Positions 17,461 through 26,364 are shown, counted from the first letter of the stretch. The stretch is DNA of 64,000 nucleotides from Fimbriiglobus ruber (GCF_002197845.1 NZ_NIDE01000019.1:496001-560000); one strand, 5' to 3'. Translations and numbers: made by a program. The notes: generated by a model not told the origin, from the sequence alone.

Positions 17461-19161
17461 ATGTCTATCGCCGACTGGTTGCATAAGTTGTCCGGCTCGC
17501 GTAGGCTGATTACTCTGTTTGTCGCCAGAGGATATGCCGTGCATCACATCGCCTGCATTTGCATTCTGAATATGGTTGCGCCAAGTTTAGTGAATAACGA
17601 TTTTCGGGCGGGCGGGCGTGCCATAATCAAGCGGGCCGGTGTCGAGTTCATGAGTGAGCCGAATGGGCAGAAACGATCTGATCTGGGGGAGATCCGCGAG
17701 CCGCTTGTCATCATCATTGGGCAGAACAAAGAATGGCTAAGATTGCGACAACAGGGTCAGGAAGGGTGGGTTCCGAAAACCGAAGTCATTCTCGTCCGGG
17801 TCGCCGTCGACTATTTCACAAACCTGATCCGGTCTACGCCAAACAACTCCGACCACTTCCTCAGGCGGGCTGCGGCCTTTTACGAGCGGAAGGAATTCGC
17901 CAAGGTCCTTGCGGACTGTGACGACGTGATCCGCCTCGATCCGAAGTGCGCCCCCGCGTTCCATTATCGGGGCATGACGTGGCACGCCAAGAAGGACTAC
18001 GCTAAGGCGATCGACGCCTACACCGCGGCGCTCAGACTCGACCCCAAATACGTGTCTGTCTACAACGGTCGGGGTGACGTCTGGCGCGTCAAAAAAGAGT
18101 TCGACAAAGCCCTCGACGACTTCGCCGAGGCGTTGCGCCTCGACCCCAAGAATACGTCAGCTCTTAGCGGCCGGGGGTCGGTTTGGTTCGACGCGAAGAA
18201 CTACAGCAACGCGATCGACGACTATTCCGCAGCCCTACGACTGAACCCCAACCTTCCTCACACGGTCAACAACCGCGGGACGGCCTGGTATGCCAAAAAG
18301 GACTACGCCAAGGCGATCGACGATTATACCGCGGCCATCCGCCTTTCTCCCAACCAGCCCGCGTACTTTCACGACCGCGGGACCGCCTGGCGCGCCACCG
18401 GGAAGTATGACAAAGCGATCGACGACTACACCGCGGCCATCGGCCTCGGGGCCAAAAAGGCCATCGTCTATTTCAACCGCGGCATGACGTGGCACGAAAT
18501 GCGGCAACGGGATAAGGCCGTCGAAGACTTCACCGAGGCGATCCGACTCGACCCTCAACACGTCGCCGCGTGGGCCAACCGGGCTATCGTCCTGAGTGAA
18601 ATGAAAGAGCACGACAAAGCCGTCGAAGATTTCACGACGGTTTTACGGCTCGCCCCAAAATCCGTGGTCGCGTTTGTGAATCGTGGGGCATCGTTCCACG
18701 CCCTGAAGAAATACGACAAAGCGATCGACGATTACAACGCGGCAATCAACCTCGCTCCAAAACTCCCACACGCATTCAGTAACCGGGGCAATGCCCGCCG
18801 TGATAATAAACAGTACGACGCAGCCATTGCCGATTACAACGAGGCTATCAGACTGGATCCCAAACTGGCCGGCCCGTACAGCGGCCGGGCGTGGTTACTG
18901 GCGACCTGCCCGGACGAGAAGTTCCGCCACGGCAAAACGGCCGTAGCCGACGCCCAAAAAGCCTGCGAATTGACCCTGTGGAAACACGCCCCGTACCTGC
19001 TCTCGCTTGCCGCGGCGTACGCCGAGGAGGGGCAGTTCGATGAGGCGGTGAAATGGGCCAAAAAGTCTCTGGAGGACAAGGAATTCGCAAAAGAATTTGC
19101 AGAAAAAGGCCCGGCGGCGTTGAAACAGTTCGAGGCGAAAAAACCGTATCGGGACGAATAA
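17461..19161 (+). CDS. TPR-repeat protein with SH3b-like N-terminal domain
   Basis: The product (up to 566 aa) has an N-terminal hydrophobic stretch and then a short bacterial SH3-like domain ending WLRLRQQGQEGWVPKTEV. Ten clear 34-residue TPR units follow, with consensus like RGTAWYAKKDYAKAIDDYTA and AIRLDPK. Two diverged repeats close the protein. TPR arrays bind proteins; no enzyme domain is present. The exact start is unclear: ATG at 17461, GTG inside AVHHIACIC, or the ATG at MVAPSLV near 17572. The first 30 residues look unlike a normal signal peptide. The gene is alone, with a 122-base gap from mrp and a long gap after it. Confidence 0.82.
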   Translation: MSIADWLHKLSGSRRLITLFVARGYAVHHIACICILNMVAPSLVNNDFRAGGRAIIKRAGVEFMSEPNGQKRSDLGEIREPLVIIIGQNKEWLRLRQQGQEGWVPKTEVILVRVAVDYFTNLIRSTPNNSDHFLRRAAAFYERKEFAKVLADCDDVIRLDPKCAPAFHYRGMTWHAKKDYAKAIDAYTAALRLDPKYVSVYNGRGDVWRVKKEFDKALDDFAEALRLDPKNTSALSGRGSVWFDAKNYSNAIDDYSAALRLNPNLPHTVNNRGTAWYAKKDYAKAIDDYTAAIRLSPNQPAYFHDRGTAWRATGKYDKAIDDYTAAIGLGAKKAIVYFNRGMTWHEMRQRDKAVEDFTEAIRLDPQHVAAWANRAIVLSEMKEHDKAVEDFTTVLRLAPKSVVAFVNRGASFHALKKYDKAIDDYNAAINLAPKLPHAFSNRGNARRDNKQYDAAIADYNEAIRLDPKLAGPYSGRAWLLATCPDEKFRHGKTAVADAQKACELTLWKHAPYLLSLAAAYAEEGQFDEAVKWAKKSLEDKEFAKEFAEKGPAALKQFEAKKPYRDE

Positions 19162-19319
19162 ATTTGCCGCCCGGACCCCGCTCTCGTGATGGTCATTGGC
19201 CGCTACCGTCGGAAGCAAGCGTTCCGAAGCGTTTCGGGCGTCGACTTTGGATGTCGGTCGGATCGCCTCGGAACGCGGACCGTCATCTCGCAATGATTCT
19301 GCTGCACTTTTGTCCAAGT

Positions 19320-19450
19320 CTACGCCTTCTCGATAAAACCCGATAATCGGCGCAAAAAGCGCAGAAAATCGCCCCGTGCTTTCTCGTCCAACCCCGCCCA
19401 GCCCTCATCCGGATAATCCTTCGCGGCCGTGCACAGTTCCCAGTCGTTCA
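19320..19450 (-). pseudogene. Possible C-terminal gene remnant, about 43 codons
   Basis: On the minus strand a frame reads LNDWELCTAAKDYPDEGWAG and ends GFIEKA followed by TAG at 19322-19320. Codon use is GC-rich at third positions, like real genes here, and the segment is helical and acidic. A TAA lies just upstream in frame, and there is no start codon. It could be the stub of a deleted gene. The rest of the 460-base gap (19162-19622) shows nothing I recognise. Confidence 0.25.
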
Positions 19451-19622
19451 GTGGTTAACGCTCGTCGCTCGTTGGCGAATACCTTTCGCCCAACATTGAA
19501 AGAAGCAGGCCAGTAACGCTCGCCCGTCGTCTCCGGCCGGAGATGATCTCAATTCACAACGAAGGTGGTAATTGTCTCCGGCGACAGCCTAAAATCTTAA
19601 AAAGAAAAGGGAAGCAATTGTT

Positions 19623-20894
19623 ATGGGCGTGATGCCTGCCAGATCGCTGACATCCGCCGACCGAGAGGCGCTCGCAGCACGCCTCCTCGAAGTCCGCCGG
19701 TCGACCGAACAACTGTGCGAACCCTTGGTGACGGACGATTACCTACTTCAGTCGATGCCAGACTGCAGTCCACCAAAATGGCACTTGGCTCATACCACCT
19801 GGTTTTTCGAAACCTTTATCCTCGCACCCTTCGAGCCTAACTATCGGCCGCACCATTCTCTTTTTTCCTTCTTATTCAACTCTTACTACGAGGCTGTCGG
19901 TGAGCGTTGGCCGCGGCCGGCACGCGGGTTGCTCTCTCGACCAACCGTGGAAGAAGTCTTCTGCTACCGAAAAAGAGTAACCGAGCGAATGACGACTCTT
20001 TTCCAGGAAGCGAACGTGGCAACGTGGGAGGCGATTCTTCCCGTTCTCGATCTCGGTATCAACCACGAACAACAGCACCAAGAACTTCTACTCACCGATC
20101 TGAAGCACGCGTTCGGCCTCAATCCCTTGCTGCCGGCCTATCAGTCCGGAACGATTTCCGGCGGGGGGGTCGACACGTCACTCCGCTGGGAGGAGTATCC
20201 GGCCGAGATCAGATGGATTGGCCACATGGGTTCGGAGTTCGCCTTCGACAACGAATCACCCCGGAATCGCGTGTTTGTCGAGTCCTTTCGAATCGCGTCC
20301 CGGCTCGTGACCGCGGGCGAGTACTTGGCATTTGTCGACGACGGCGGGTACGACAGGCCGGAATTCTGGCTCTCCGACGGCTGGGCAGCCCAGAAGCAAA
20401 AGGGTTGGGCCGCGCCGCTCTACTGGAACCTCGCCGACCAGACCCTCTTCACCCTCCGCGGGCCGCAACCTCTCGATCCGCGAGAACCCGTTTGTCACAT
20501 CAGTTACTACGAAGCCGACGCCTTCGCCCGATGGGCTGGCGCCCGGTTACCCACCGAGGTCGAGTGGGAAACCGCGGCTTCGGGCCGCGAGGTGGCCGGT
20601 AACTTCCTCGATTCCGGCCGGCTTCACCCGGCCCCCGACGCGGGCGGTGGTCAGTTCTTCGGCGACGTGTGGGAGTGGACGGCCAGCCCTTACACCCCCT
20701 ACCCTGGTTACCGCCCCGTGGCCGGCGCGCTGGGCGAGTACAACGGGAAGTTCATGTGTAACCAGATGGTGTTACGCGGCGGCTCCTGTGTGACCCCCCG
20801 GGGTCACGTCCGCCCGACGTACCGTAACTTCTTCCCGCCCGACGCCCGCTGGCAGTTTTCCGGTCTCCGCCTCGCGAAGGATGGCCCCGCATGA
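19623..20894 (+). CDS. egtB: Ergothioneine biosynthesis sulfoxide synthase EgtB
   Basis: The 423-aa protein is EgtB, the non-haem iron enzyme that joins hercynine to a thiol donor with O2 to form the sulfoxide precursor of ergothioneine. The N-terminal DinB_2 domain carries the iron ligands: KWHLAHTTWFFE (first His) and the HX3HXE motif in NHEQQHQELLLTDLKHAFG. The C-terminal FGE-sulfatase domain has RLPTEVEWETAA, FGDVWEWTASPY and LRGGSCVTPRGH. The start at 19623 has AAGGGA upstream. The stop overlaps the egtD ATG (ATGA). There is no egtA or egtC in the window, so the enzyme may use cysteine directly, as in some two-gene pathways, rather than gamma-glutamylcysteine (inference). Confidence 0.95.
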   Translation: MGVMPARSLTSADREALAARLLEVRRSTEQLCEPLVTDDYLLQSMPDCSPPKWHLAHTTWFFETFILAPFEPNYRPHHSLFSFLFNSYYEAVGERWPRPARGLLSRPTVEEVFCYRKRVTERMTTLFQEANVATWEAILPVLDLGINHEQQHQELLLTDLKHAFGLNPLLPAYQSGTISGGGVDTSLRWEEYPAEIRWIGHMGSEFAFDNESPRNRVFVESFRIASRLVTAGEYLAFVDDGGYDRPEFWLSDGWAAQKQKGWAAPLYWNLADQTLFTLRGPQPLDPREPVCHISYYEADAFARWAGARLPTEVEWETAASGREVAGNFLDSGRLHPAPDAGGGQFFGDVWEWTASPYTPYPGYRPVAGALGEYNGKFMCNQMVLRGGSCVTPRGHVRPTYRNFFPPDARWQFSGLRLAKDGPA

Positions 20895-21841
20895 CGACGC
20901 GCCGCCCCGCGGTCCCCGCGATCGACCTCTTCCGTGCCGACGTCCTCTCCGGGCTCTCGTCCCCGCGGAAACGGCTGCCGTCCAAATACTTTTACGACGA
21001 CGCCGGGTCGCGACTGTTCGACCAGATCACCGAGCTGGAAGAGTATTACCTGACGCGGACCGAGTTGGCGATCGTGAACGCGAACGCCGGAGCAATGGCC
21101 GCCCGGTGCGGTTCCCGGTGTCTGCTGATCGAACTCGGCGCGGGCAGCCTGGTGAAAGTCCGACTGTTGCTCGACCGACTCGATCGCCCGGCCGGGTATG
21201 TACCCGTGGACGTGTCGGGCGAACACCTGCGGGCCGCCGCGAAAGAGTTAGCCGCGGACTACCCCGGTCTGGGCGTGTACCCGGTCGTCGCGGACTTTAC
21301 GCGCCCGTTCGAGGCGCCGCCGGTTGAGGCGGTGCGGCGGGTGGCGTACTTCCCCGGGTCCACGCTCGGCAACTTCGACCCACCCGAAGCCGACGCGCTG
21401 CTCCGACGGGTGTCCCGGCTCGTTGGTCCCGGCGGCGGGTTGCTCCTCGGGGTCGATCTGCGGAAGGATTCTGCCATACTGGAGCCGGCCTACAACGACG
21501 CACGGGGCGTGACCGCCGCGTTCAACCGCAACCTGTTGGTACGGATCAACCGCGAACTCGGAGCCGACTTCGACCCGGCCGCGTTTCGCCACCGCGCGGT
21601 CTACGACCGCGAGCAGTCGCGGATCGAGATGCACCTGGTCAGCACCACGGAGCAGCGCGTGCGGGTGGCCGGCCGGATGTTCGCGTTCCGCCCCGGGGAA
21701 TCGGTCCACACCGAGAACTCGTACAAATACGACCTCACCGATCTGACCCGCCGCGCCGCCGCATGCGGCCTCCGCACCGACGAAACGTGGGTCGACGAGA
21801 ACCATTATTTTGCCGTGGTGTATCTGACCGCCGCGGGCTGA
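20891..21841 (+). CDS. egtD: L-histidine N-alpha-methyltransferase EgtD
   Basis: The 316-aa protein is EgtD (Methyltransf_33), which trimethylates histidine with three SAM to give hercynine, the first step of ergothioneine synthesis. Family marks are KYFYDDAGSRLFDQITEL, EEYYLTRTELAI, the SAM-binding ELGAGSLVKVRLLLDRL, YVPVDVSGEHL, the highly conserved FPGSTLGNFDP, and LLGVDLRKD. Length and order match the family. It overlaps egtB by 4 bases, so the pair is coupled in translation and must be one operon. Confidence 0.97.
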   Translation: MTTRRPAVPAIDLFRADVLSGLSSPRKRLPSKYFYDDAGSRLFDQITELEEYYLTRTELAIVNANAGAMAARCGSRCLLIELGAGSLVKVRLLLDRLDRPAGYVPVDVSGEHLRAAAKELAADYPGLGVYPVVADFTRPFEAPPVEAVRRVAYFPGSTLGNFDPPEADALLRRVSRLVGPGGGLLLGVDLRKDSAILEPAYNDARGVTAAFNRNLLVRINRELGADFDPAAFRHRAVYDREQSRIEMHLVSTTEQRVRVAGRMFAFRPGESVHTENSYKYDLTDLTRRAAACGLRTDETWVDENHYFAVVYLTAAG

Positions 21842-21860
21842 CTTTAATTGGGAGATTGTC

Positions 21861-22142
21861 ATGAAAGCGACCTGGAACGGTGCGGTGCTAGCCGAGTCCG
21901 ACAAAACGATCGTGGTCGAGGGCAACCACTATTTCCCGCCCGACGCGATCCACAAAGAATTCTTCAAGTCGAGCGACACCCACACCGTCTGCGGGTGGAA
22001 GGGGACGGCGAGTTACTACACTATCGCGGCCAACGGGGGACAGAACCCGGACGCCGCGTGGTATTACCCCGAGACGAAAGACGCGGCGAAGGAGATCGCC
22101 GGGTACGTCGCGTTTTGGAAAGGTGTGAAGGTGGAAGGTTGA
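21861..22142 (+). CDS. DUF427 domain protein in the ergothioneine operon
   Basis: The 93-aa product is one DUF427 (NTP_transf_9) domain: MKATWNGAVLAESDKTIVVE, YFPPDAIHKEFFKSSDTHT, CGWKGTASYYT, AAWYYPETKDAA and GYVAFWKGVKVE. The length is that of a stand-alone family member. GGGAG lies just upstream of the ATG, 19 bases after egtD. Its TGA overlaps the TTG start of the ABC ATPase (TTGA). The domain has no established reaction that I can name. Its place inside an egt operon hints at a role linked to the thiol product or to stress; that is inference. Confidence 0.9.
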   Translation: MKATWNGAVLAESDKTIVVEGNHYFPPDAIHKEFFKSSDTHTVCGWKGTASYYTIAANGGQNPDAAWYYPETKDAAKEIAGYVAFWKGVKVEG

Positions 22143-22900
22143 GCGGCGCGACGTTCGTTCTCGACGGCGTGACAAAGGCGTACGCTGGCCGGGCGGCACT
22201 CGGTCCCCTCACGCTCCGCGTGCCGACCGGACAGACGACGGTTCTGATCGGCCCGAGCGGGTGCGGGAAATCCACGCTGTTGCGTCTGCTCGTCGGGTTG
22301 GTCGAGGCCACCGCCGGCGACGTCACGTTCGACGGCACTTCCGTTGTTCCGGGCACCGCGCGGGCCGTGCGGCTACGCACCGGGTATGTCATCCAGGACG
22401 GCGGCCTGTTCCCGCACATGACCGCCCGCGGCAACATGACCTTGATGGCCCGGCACCTCGGTTGGGACCGTGCCCGGATCGAGTCGCGCGTGGCGGAACT
22501 GACCGCACTGACCCGATTCCCGGCCGACGGACTGGACCGCTACCCGGAACACCTCTCCGGCGGTCAACGGCAGCGCGTCGGGTTGATGCGCGCCCTGATG
22601 TTGAATCCGGACGCGCTCTTGCTCGACGAACCGCTCGGTGCCCTCGACCCGCTCGTTCGCGCCGACCTCCAGACCGAGCTTCGCGACATTTTCCGGGCGC
22701 TCGGGAAGACGGTCGTCCTCGTCACCCACGACCTCGGCGAAGCGGCGTTCTTCGCCGACCGCGTCGTGTTGCTCCGGGACGGTCGAATCGTTCAGGAAGG
22801 CAGTCCGGCCGACCTGTGGCACCGCCCGGCCGACCCGTTCGTGACCCGGTTCGTGCAGGCCCAGCGCGGTCCGGAGGTGCTCGAAAATGCGAATGCCTAG
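22139..22900 (+). CDS. ABC transporter ATPase, OpuCA/EgtV-like, TTG start
   Basis: The 253-aa ATPase begins at a TTG that overlaps the DUF427 stop (TTGA at 22139-22142); no ATG or GTG fits the family start SGATFVLDGVTKAY. It has Walker A (GPSGCGKST), the Q-loop (VIQDGGLFPHMT), the signature LSGGQRQRVGLMRAL, Walker B ALLLDEPLGALDP and the switch HDLGEA. It lacks the C-terminal CBS pair present in many OpuCA proteins, so it is short. The family moves quaternary amines (glycine betaine, choline, carnitine) and includes EgtV, the ATPase of the ergothioneine importer. Coupling to egtBD makes ergothioneine, or hercynine, the favoured substrate (inference). Confidence 0.9.
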   Translation: MSGATFVLDGVTKAYAGRAALGPLTLRVPTGQTTVLIGPSGCGKSTLLRLLVGLVEATAGDVTFDGTSVVPGTARAVRLRTGYVIQDGGLFPHMTARGNMTLMARHLGWDRARIESRVAELTALTRFPADGLDRYPEHLSGGQRQRVGLMRALMLNPDALLLDEPLGALDPLVRADLQTELRDIFRALGKTVVLVTHDLGEAAFFADRVVLLRDGRIVQEGSPADLWHRPADPFVTRFVQAQRGPEVLENANA

Positions 22901-24461
22901 GCGGCAACAGAATCCCGCCGCCTCAGTAGCGTCCTCGCGTCGCCCTTTCGCGGCCGTACTTCTCGGCCTCTCTTTTTGCTCCGGCTTGGTTGTGCTGCCC
23001 GCTTTCTTGTCCGGGTGCTCCCGGGGGAGCGAAAAGCCGGTCGTGATCGGCTCGAAGAAGTTCACGGAGTCGGTCATTCTGGCGGAGATGGGCACCCAAC
23101 TCGCCCGCGCCGGCGGGGTCGAGGCTCGCCGCGACGACCTCGGCGGCACGCCCGCGCTGTGGCTCGCCCTCACGGGTGGCGACATTGACGCCTACCCCGA
23201 GTACACGGGGACGATCACCCGACAGATCCTGAACGCCGACCCGCCGGACCTCGCCGCGGCTCTGGCCGCGCACGGCGTCCGGGTCAGCCGGTCGCTCGGC
23301 TTTCGCAACAACTACGCGCTCGGCATGCGAAAGGACGTGGCCGCCGCGAAGGGGATCGCGACGATCTCCGATCTCCGCACGCACCCCGCCCTGCGACTCG
23401 GTTTTATTCACGAATTTCTCGACCGACCGGACGGCTGGCCGGGCGTCAAGCGACGCTACGAGCTGCCGCAAACCGACGTGCAGGGGATGAACCACACGCT
23501 GGCGTATCGGGCGCTTGTCGAAAAGGCGATCGACGTAACGGAGGTGTACACCACCGACGGCGAGATCGCACAATTCGACCTCCTTGCCCTGACCGACGAC
23601 CGCCACTTCTTCCCGGCGTACGAAGCGGTTTGGCTCTATCGCGCCGACCTGGAAACCCGGCACCCGAAGGTGGTCGCCCAACTCCGACGGCTCGAAGGGC
23701 GAATCTCCGAAGCCGACATGCAGCGGATGAATGGCCGCGCACAGGGCGAGCAGAAAGAAGACGAACGCCAAATCGCCGGCGAGTTTCTCCACAATACGGT
23801 GGGACTCGAAGGTGGTCCGGCGGTCGGGTCGATCGACGGATCACTCGGCGGGCGGCTGCTGGAGACGACCTACGAACACCTTCGGCTCGTCGTACCGTCG
23901 TTACTCGCGGCGGTGCTGGTCGCCGTGCCGCTCGGCATGGTCGCCGCCCGCCGGCCGACGTTGGGCACGGTCGTACTCGCTTTGACCGGCGTGCTTCAGA
24001 CGATCCCGTCGTTGGCTCTCCTTTTGTTCATGATTCCACTGATGATGTGGCTCGTCGGCCAGGGTACCGGTGCGCCGCCGGCGATCGCCGCCCTGTTCCT
24101 CTATAGTCTGCTCCCGATCGTCCGGAACACTCACGCCGGGTTGATCGGAATCCCCGCCCCCCTTCGAGAGTCGGCCGAGGCGCTCGGCCTGCCCTGGTGG
24201 GCCATACTCTGGCGTATCGAAATCCCGCTGGCTGTGCCGACGATCCTCGCGGGCGTCCGGACCGCGGCCGTCATCAACGTCGGCACCGCGACCCTCGGCG
24301 GGTTTATTGGGGCCGGCGGGTACGGCCGCCCGATCCTTCGCGGGATTGATAAGTTTGATGTCCCGCTCATGCTCGAAGGGGCGATTCCGGCCGCCGTGAT
24401 GGCTCTGGCGATCGAGGCTTTCTTCGGGTTGATCGAGCGACTCGTCTCTCGGCGGCGGTAA
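22887..24461 (+). CDS. Fused substrate-binding protein and permease of a quaternary-amine / ergothioneine-type ABC transporter
   Basis: The 524-aa protein joins two parts. Residues 1-310 are a lipoprotein-like binding domain: signal helix, lipobox LSGC, then VVIGSKKFTESVILAEMGTQ, which is the OpuCC/OpuAC-type start, and ALTGGDIDAYPEYTGT. Residues 325-524 are a BPD permease with about five helices, EAA-loop RESAEALGLPWWAILWRIEI and TLGGFIGAGGYGRPIL. EgtU of Streptococcus and Helicobacter, the ergothioneine importer, is also a permease/binding-protein fusion, but with the permease first; here the order is reversed. The ATG at 22887 has GGAGG about 9 bases upstream and overlaps the ATPase gene by 14 bases. 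It is the last gene of the egt operon. Betaine or choline remain possible substrates. Confidence 0.88.
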   Translation: MRMPRRQQNPAASVASSRRPFAAVLLGLSFCSGLVVLPAFLSGCSRGSEKPVVIGSKKFTESVILAEMGTQLARAGGVEARRDDLGGTPALWLALTGGDIDAYPEYTGTITRQILNADPPDLAAALAAHGVRVSRSLGFRNNYALGMRKDVAAAKGIATISDLRTHPALRLGFIHEFLDRPDGWPGVKRRYELPQTDVQGMNHTLAYRALVEKAIDVTEVYTTDGEIAQFDLLALTDDRHFFPAYEAVWLYRADLETRHPKVVAQLRRLEGRISEADMQRMNGRAQGEQKEDERQIAGEFLHNTVGLEGGPAVGSIDGSLGGRLLETTYEHLRLVVPSLLAAVLVAVPLGMVAARRPTLGTVVLALTGVLQTIPSLALLLFMIPLMMWLVGQGTGAPPAIAALFLYSLLPIVRNTHAGLIGIPAPLRESAEALGLPWWAILWRIEIPLAVPTILAGVRTAAVINVGTATLGGFIGAGGYGRPILRGIDKFDVPLMLEGAIPAAVMALAIEAFFGLIERLVSRRR

Positions 24462-24553
24462 ACGCCCGTTCCGGATGAAAGTGCGAAAAAGTTCGACTGC
24501 GAGAGACGACTATTTTCAATGCCCATCCGCTAAGCCTGCCGTTTGCAGAATCA

Positions 24554-25444
24554 TCATGTCTGCTGTGCTACAAGTTTGCGGAGGATCGTTTCAAGCGTTA
24601 CACTTCCTTTGATTGATCCCGTCTCACCGCCTTCAAACTCGATCCACCCCTCGTTAAATCCCTCCAGCATCCGAATGCGGGGCGTGGGATCGCTCATGCC
24701 TTGTTTCTTGAACAGAACCTCCCATTCGTCGCGCGGGATGGCCACCGCCCGGACGGGTTGGCCCAGCACCTTCGCGAATGTCTCAGCGAGTTCGTTTGGC
24801 GTGATGCGTTGCGGGCCTTCGAGTTCGACCACCTTTCGGCCGGTCCATTCTTGTTGCAGCAGTTCGGCCGCCACACGGCCGACGTCCGCGGTCGCGACCA
24901 TCGGGAATGGCTTGTCCAGGGGCTGGAGGTAGCTCTGGATGATCCCGCTCGTGGCTGCCGGTTCGACGTCCCAGGCGGCGTTTTCCATGAACCAGCCCGC
25001 GCGGAGGAACGCGACGGGCACCGGCAACCGGCCGAGCGACTGCTCCAACATTTGAAGCTGGGTGAGCAGGTTCGTCTGCTTCGCTTGCGCCCCGATCGTC
25101 GACAGGCCGACGACCCGGCTCGGCCGCACCGCGTCGAGAGCCGTGTGCAACGCCTTGATCGTGGCCGCCGCTTCGGGGAAGCCGTTCGACGGATCGAAAG
25201 TCGGCGGGAGCAGGATGAACACGCCGTCCACGCTGGTGAACGCGGCCTGGAGGGCCGCGGCGTCGTTCACGTCGGCCAGCGCGACCTCGCAGCCGCGTTG
25301 CGCCCAGGCTTTCCCTTTCTCGGCGTCTCGCACGACGGCGCGGACCGTGTGGCCCGCGGCCAGTAACGTTCGCGCCACCGCACCGCCGACCTGACCCGTG
25401 ATCCCCGTGACGGCGAACCGAAGCCGTTGTTGTTGGTTCGACAT
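24554..25444 (-). CDS. NmrA-type NAD(P)-binding protein
   Basis: This 296-aa protein belongs to the atypical SDRs of the NmrA/HSCARG group. The N-terminal dinucleotide loop is FAVTGITGQVGGAVARTLL. Next come AVVRDAEKGKAWAQRGCEV, GVFILLPPTFDP, VVGLSTIGAQAKQ, FLRAGWFMENAAW and the closing NELAETFAKVLGQPVRAVAI. These proteins sense the NAD(P) redox state or act as NADPH-dependent quinone reductases (QorB-like); which applies cannot be read. AAGGAG lies 7 bases before the ATG. It is downstream of the frameshifted SDR by 38 bases, in what looks like a TetR-controlled unit. Confidence 0.9.
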   Translation of the reverse strand: MSNQQQRLRFAVTGITGQVGGAVARTLLAAGHTVRAVVRDAEKGKAWAQRGCEVALADVNDAAALQAAFTSVDGVFILLPPTFDPSNGFPEAAATIKALHTALDAVRPSRVVGLSTIGAQAKQTNLLTQLQMLEQSLGRLPVPVAFLRAGWFMENAAWDVEPAATSGIIQSYLQPLDKPFPMVATADVGRVAAELLQQEWTGRKVVELEGPQRITPNELAETFAKVLGQPVRAVAIPRDEWEVLFKKQGMSDPTPRIRMLEGFNEGWIEFEGGETGSIKGSVTLETILRKLVAQQT

Positions 25445-25482
25445 GGCAAGTCTCCTTATGGTTAGTCTGTAATAAAAGCGAG

Positions 25483-26245
25483 TTACAGGAACATGCCGCC
25501 GGACGCTTCCAACCGCTGGGCGTTAACCCACCGGCCCTCATCGGAGCAGAGGAACGCGATGACGCCGCCGATGTCGTCCGGCACGCCCACGCGGCCGAGG
25601 GCAGTTTGCGAAGCCAGGAAATCCTTGGCGCCCGGGTGTTCGAGGGCGCTGCGCGTGAAGTCGGTCTCGATCGCGCCCGGGGCGACGACATTCGCCGTAA
25701 TGCGGCGCGGCCCGAGTTCTTTGGCCAGGTACCGCGTCAACACTTCGATCGCCCCCTTCATCGCGCCGTAGGCCGAGTAGCCGGGGATGGCGAACCGGGC
25801 CAGGCCGCTCGACGTGTTCACAATGCGGCCGCCGTCGGCCAACAGCGGGAGCAGCTTTTGTGTCAAGAAATAAACGCCCTTGAGGTGGACGTTCATCAGG
25901 CTGTCGAAGTCGTCCTCGGTCGTCTCGGCGAAGGGTTTCCGTCTGTCGATGCCCGCGTTGTTGATGAGGAAATCGAAGGTCTTCCGTTGCCAGTGTTGCT
26001 GGAGGGCGGCGGCCACCGCGTCGGCGAATCGGCCGAACTGACTCACGTCGGCTACGTCCAGTTGCAGTAGCGCGGCTTTGCGGCCCAGCTTTTCGATCTC
26101 GGCCGCGACGGCTTCGCCTTCCTGTTTTTGGCTGCGGTACGTGAGGATGATGTCCGCGCCGTTGCTGGCCAACCGTAGAGCTGTTGCGGCCGAGCCCGCG
26201 GCTGCCGCCGGTGACGAGAGCGATCTTGCCCGTAATGCCGTTCAT
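25483..26245 (-). pseudogene. Short-chain dehydrogenase (SDR) interrupted by a 2-bp deletion
   Basis: Translation from the ATG at 26245 (GGAG upstream) gives MNGITGKIALVTGGSRGLGR, the perfect SDR start with the TGxxxGxG cofactor motif, and then leaves frame. A second frame picks up at about 26190 with TALRLASNGADIILTYRSQK and carries the rest. That part has FLINNAGIDRRKP, the catalytic NTSSG, YSAYGAMKGA (YxxxK), ANVVAPGAIETDF and a normal end at 25483. The join needs two extra bases at the GGCCGCAAC site near 26186-26190, as if one CG of CGCG was lost. The downstream frame alone (229 aa from a TTG) lacks the cofactor loop. So the gene is broken here, unless this is a sequencing error. An intact protein would be about 254 aa. 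Confidence 0.85.
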
Positions 26246-26315
26246 GGGAATCTCCGTTTGCCTTGCCAGAAGAATCGAAGCCTAGGTTCGTGGCTTCACT
26301 TCTCGAACAATTTGC

Positions 26316-26330
26316 TTTACGTTACGTAAA
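26316..26330. promoter_or_regulatory. Palindromic operator, site 1 (probable TetR site)
   Basis: TTTACGTTACGTAAA is a perfect 7+1+7 palindrome in the 160-base divergent gap between the SDR and the TetR gene. Size and place fit a TetR-family dimer site overlapping the promoters. A second, imperfect copy lies 49 bases away. Confidence 0.7.
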
Positions 26331-26364
26331 ATGATACTGTGGCTGCCAGAGGCGTCAAACAAAA

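Noticed and set aside
22139-24461. Plain osmoprotectant (glycine betaine) transporter
   Set aside because: Not excluded biochemically, but the translational coupling to egtB-egtD-DUF427 makes an ergothioneine-related substrate the better reading.
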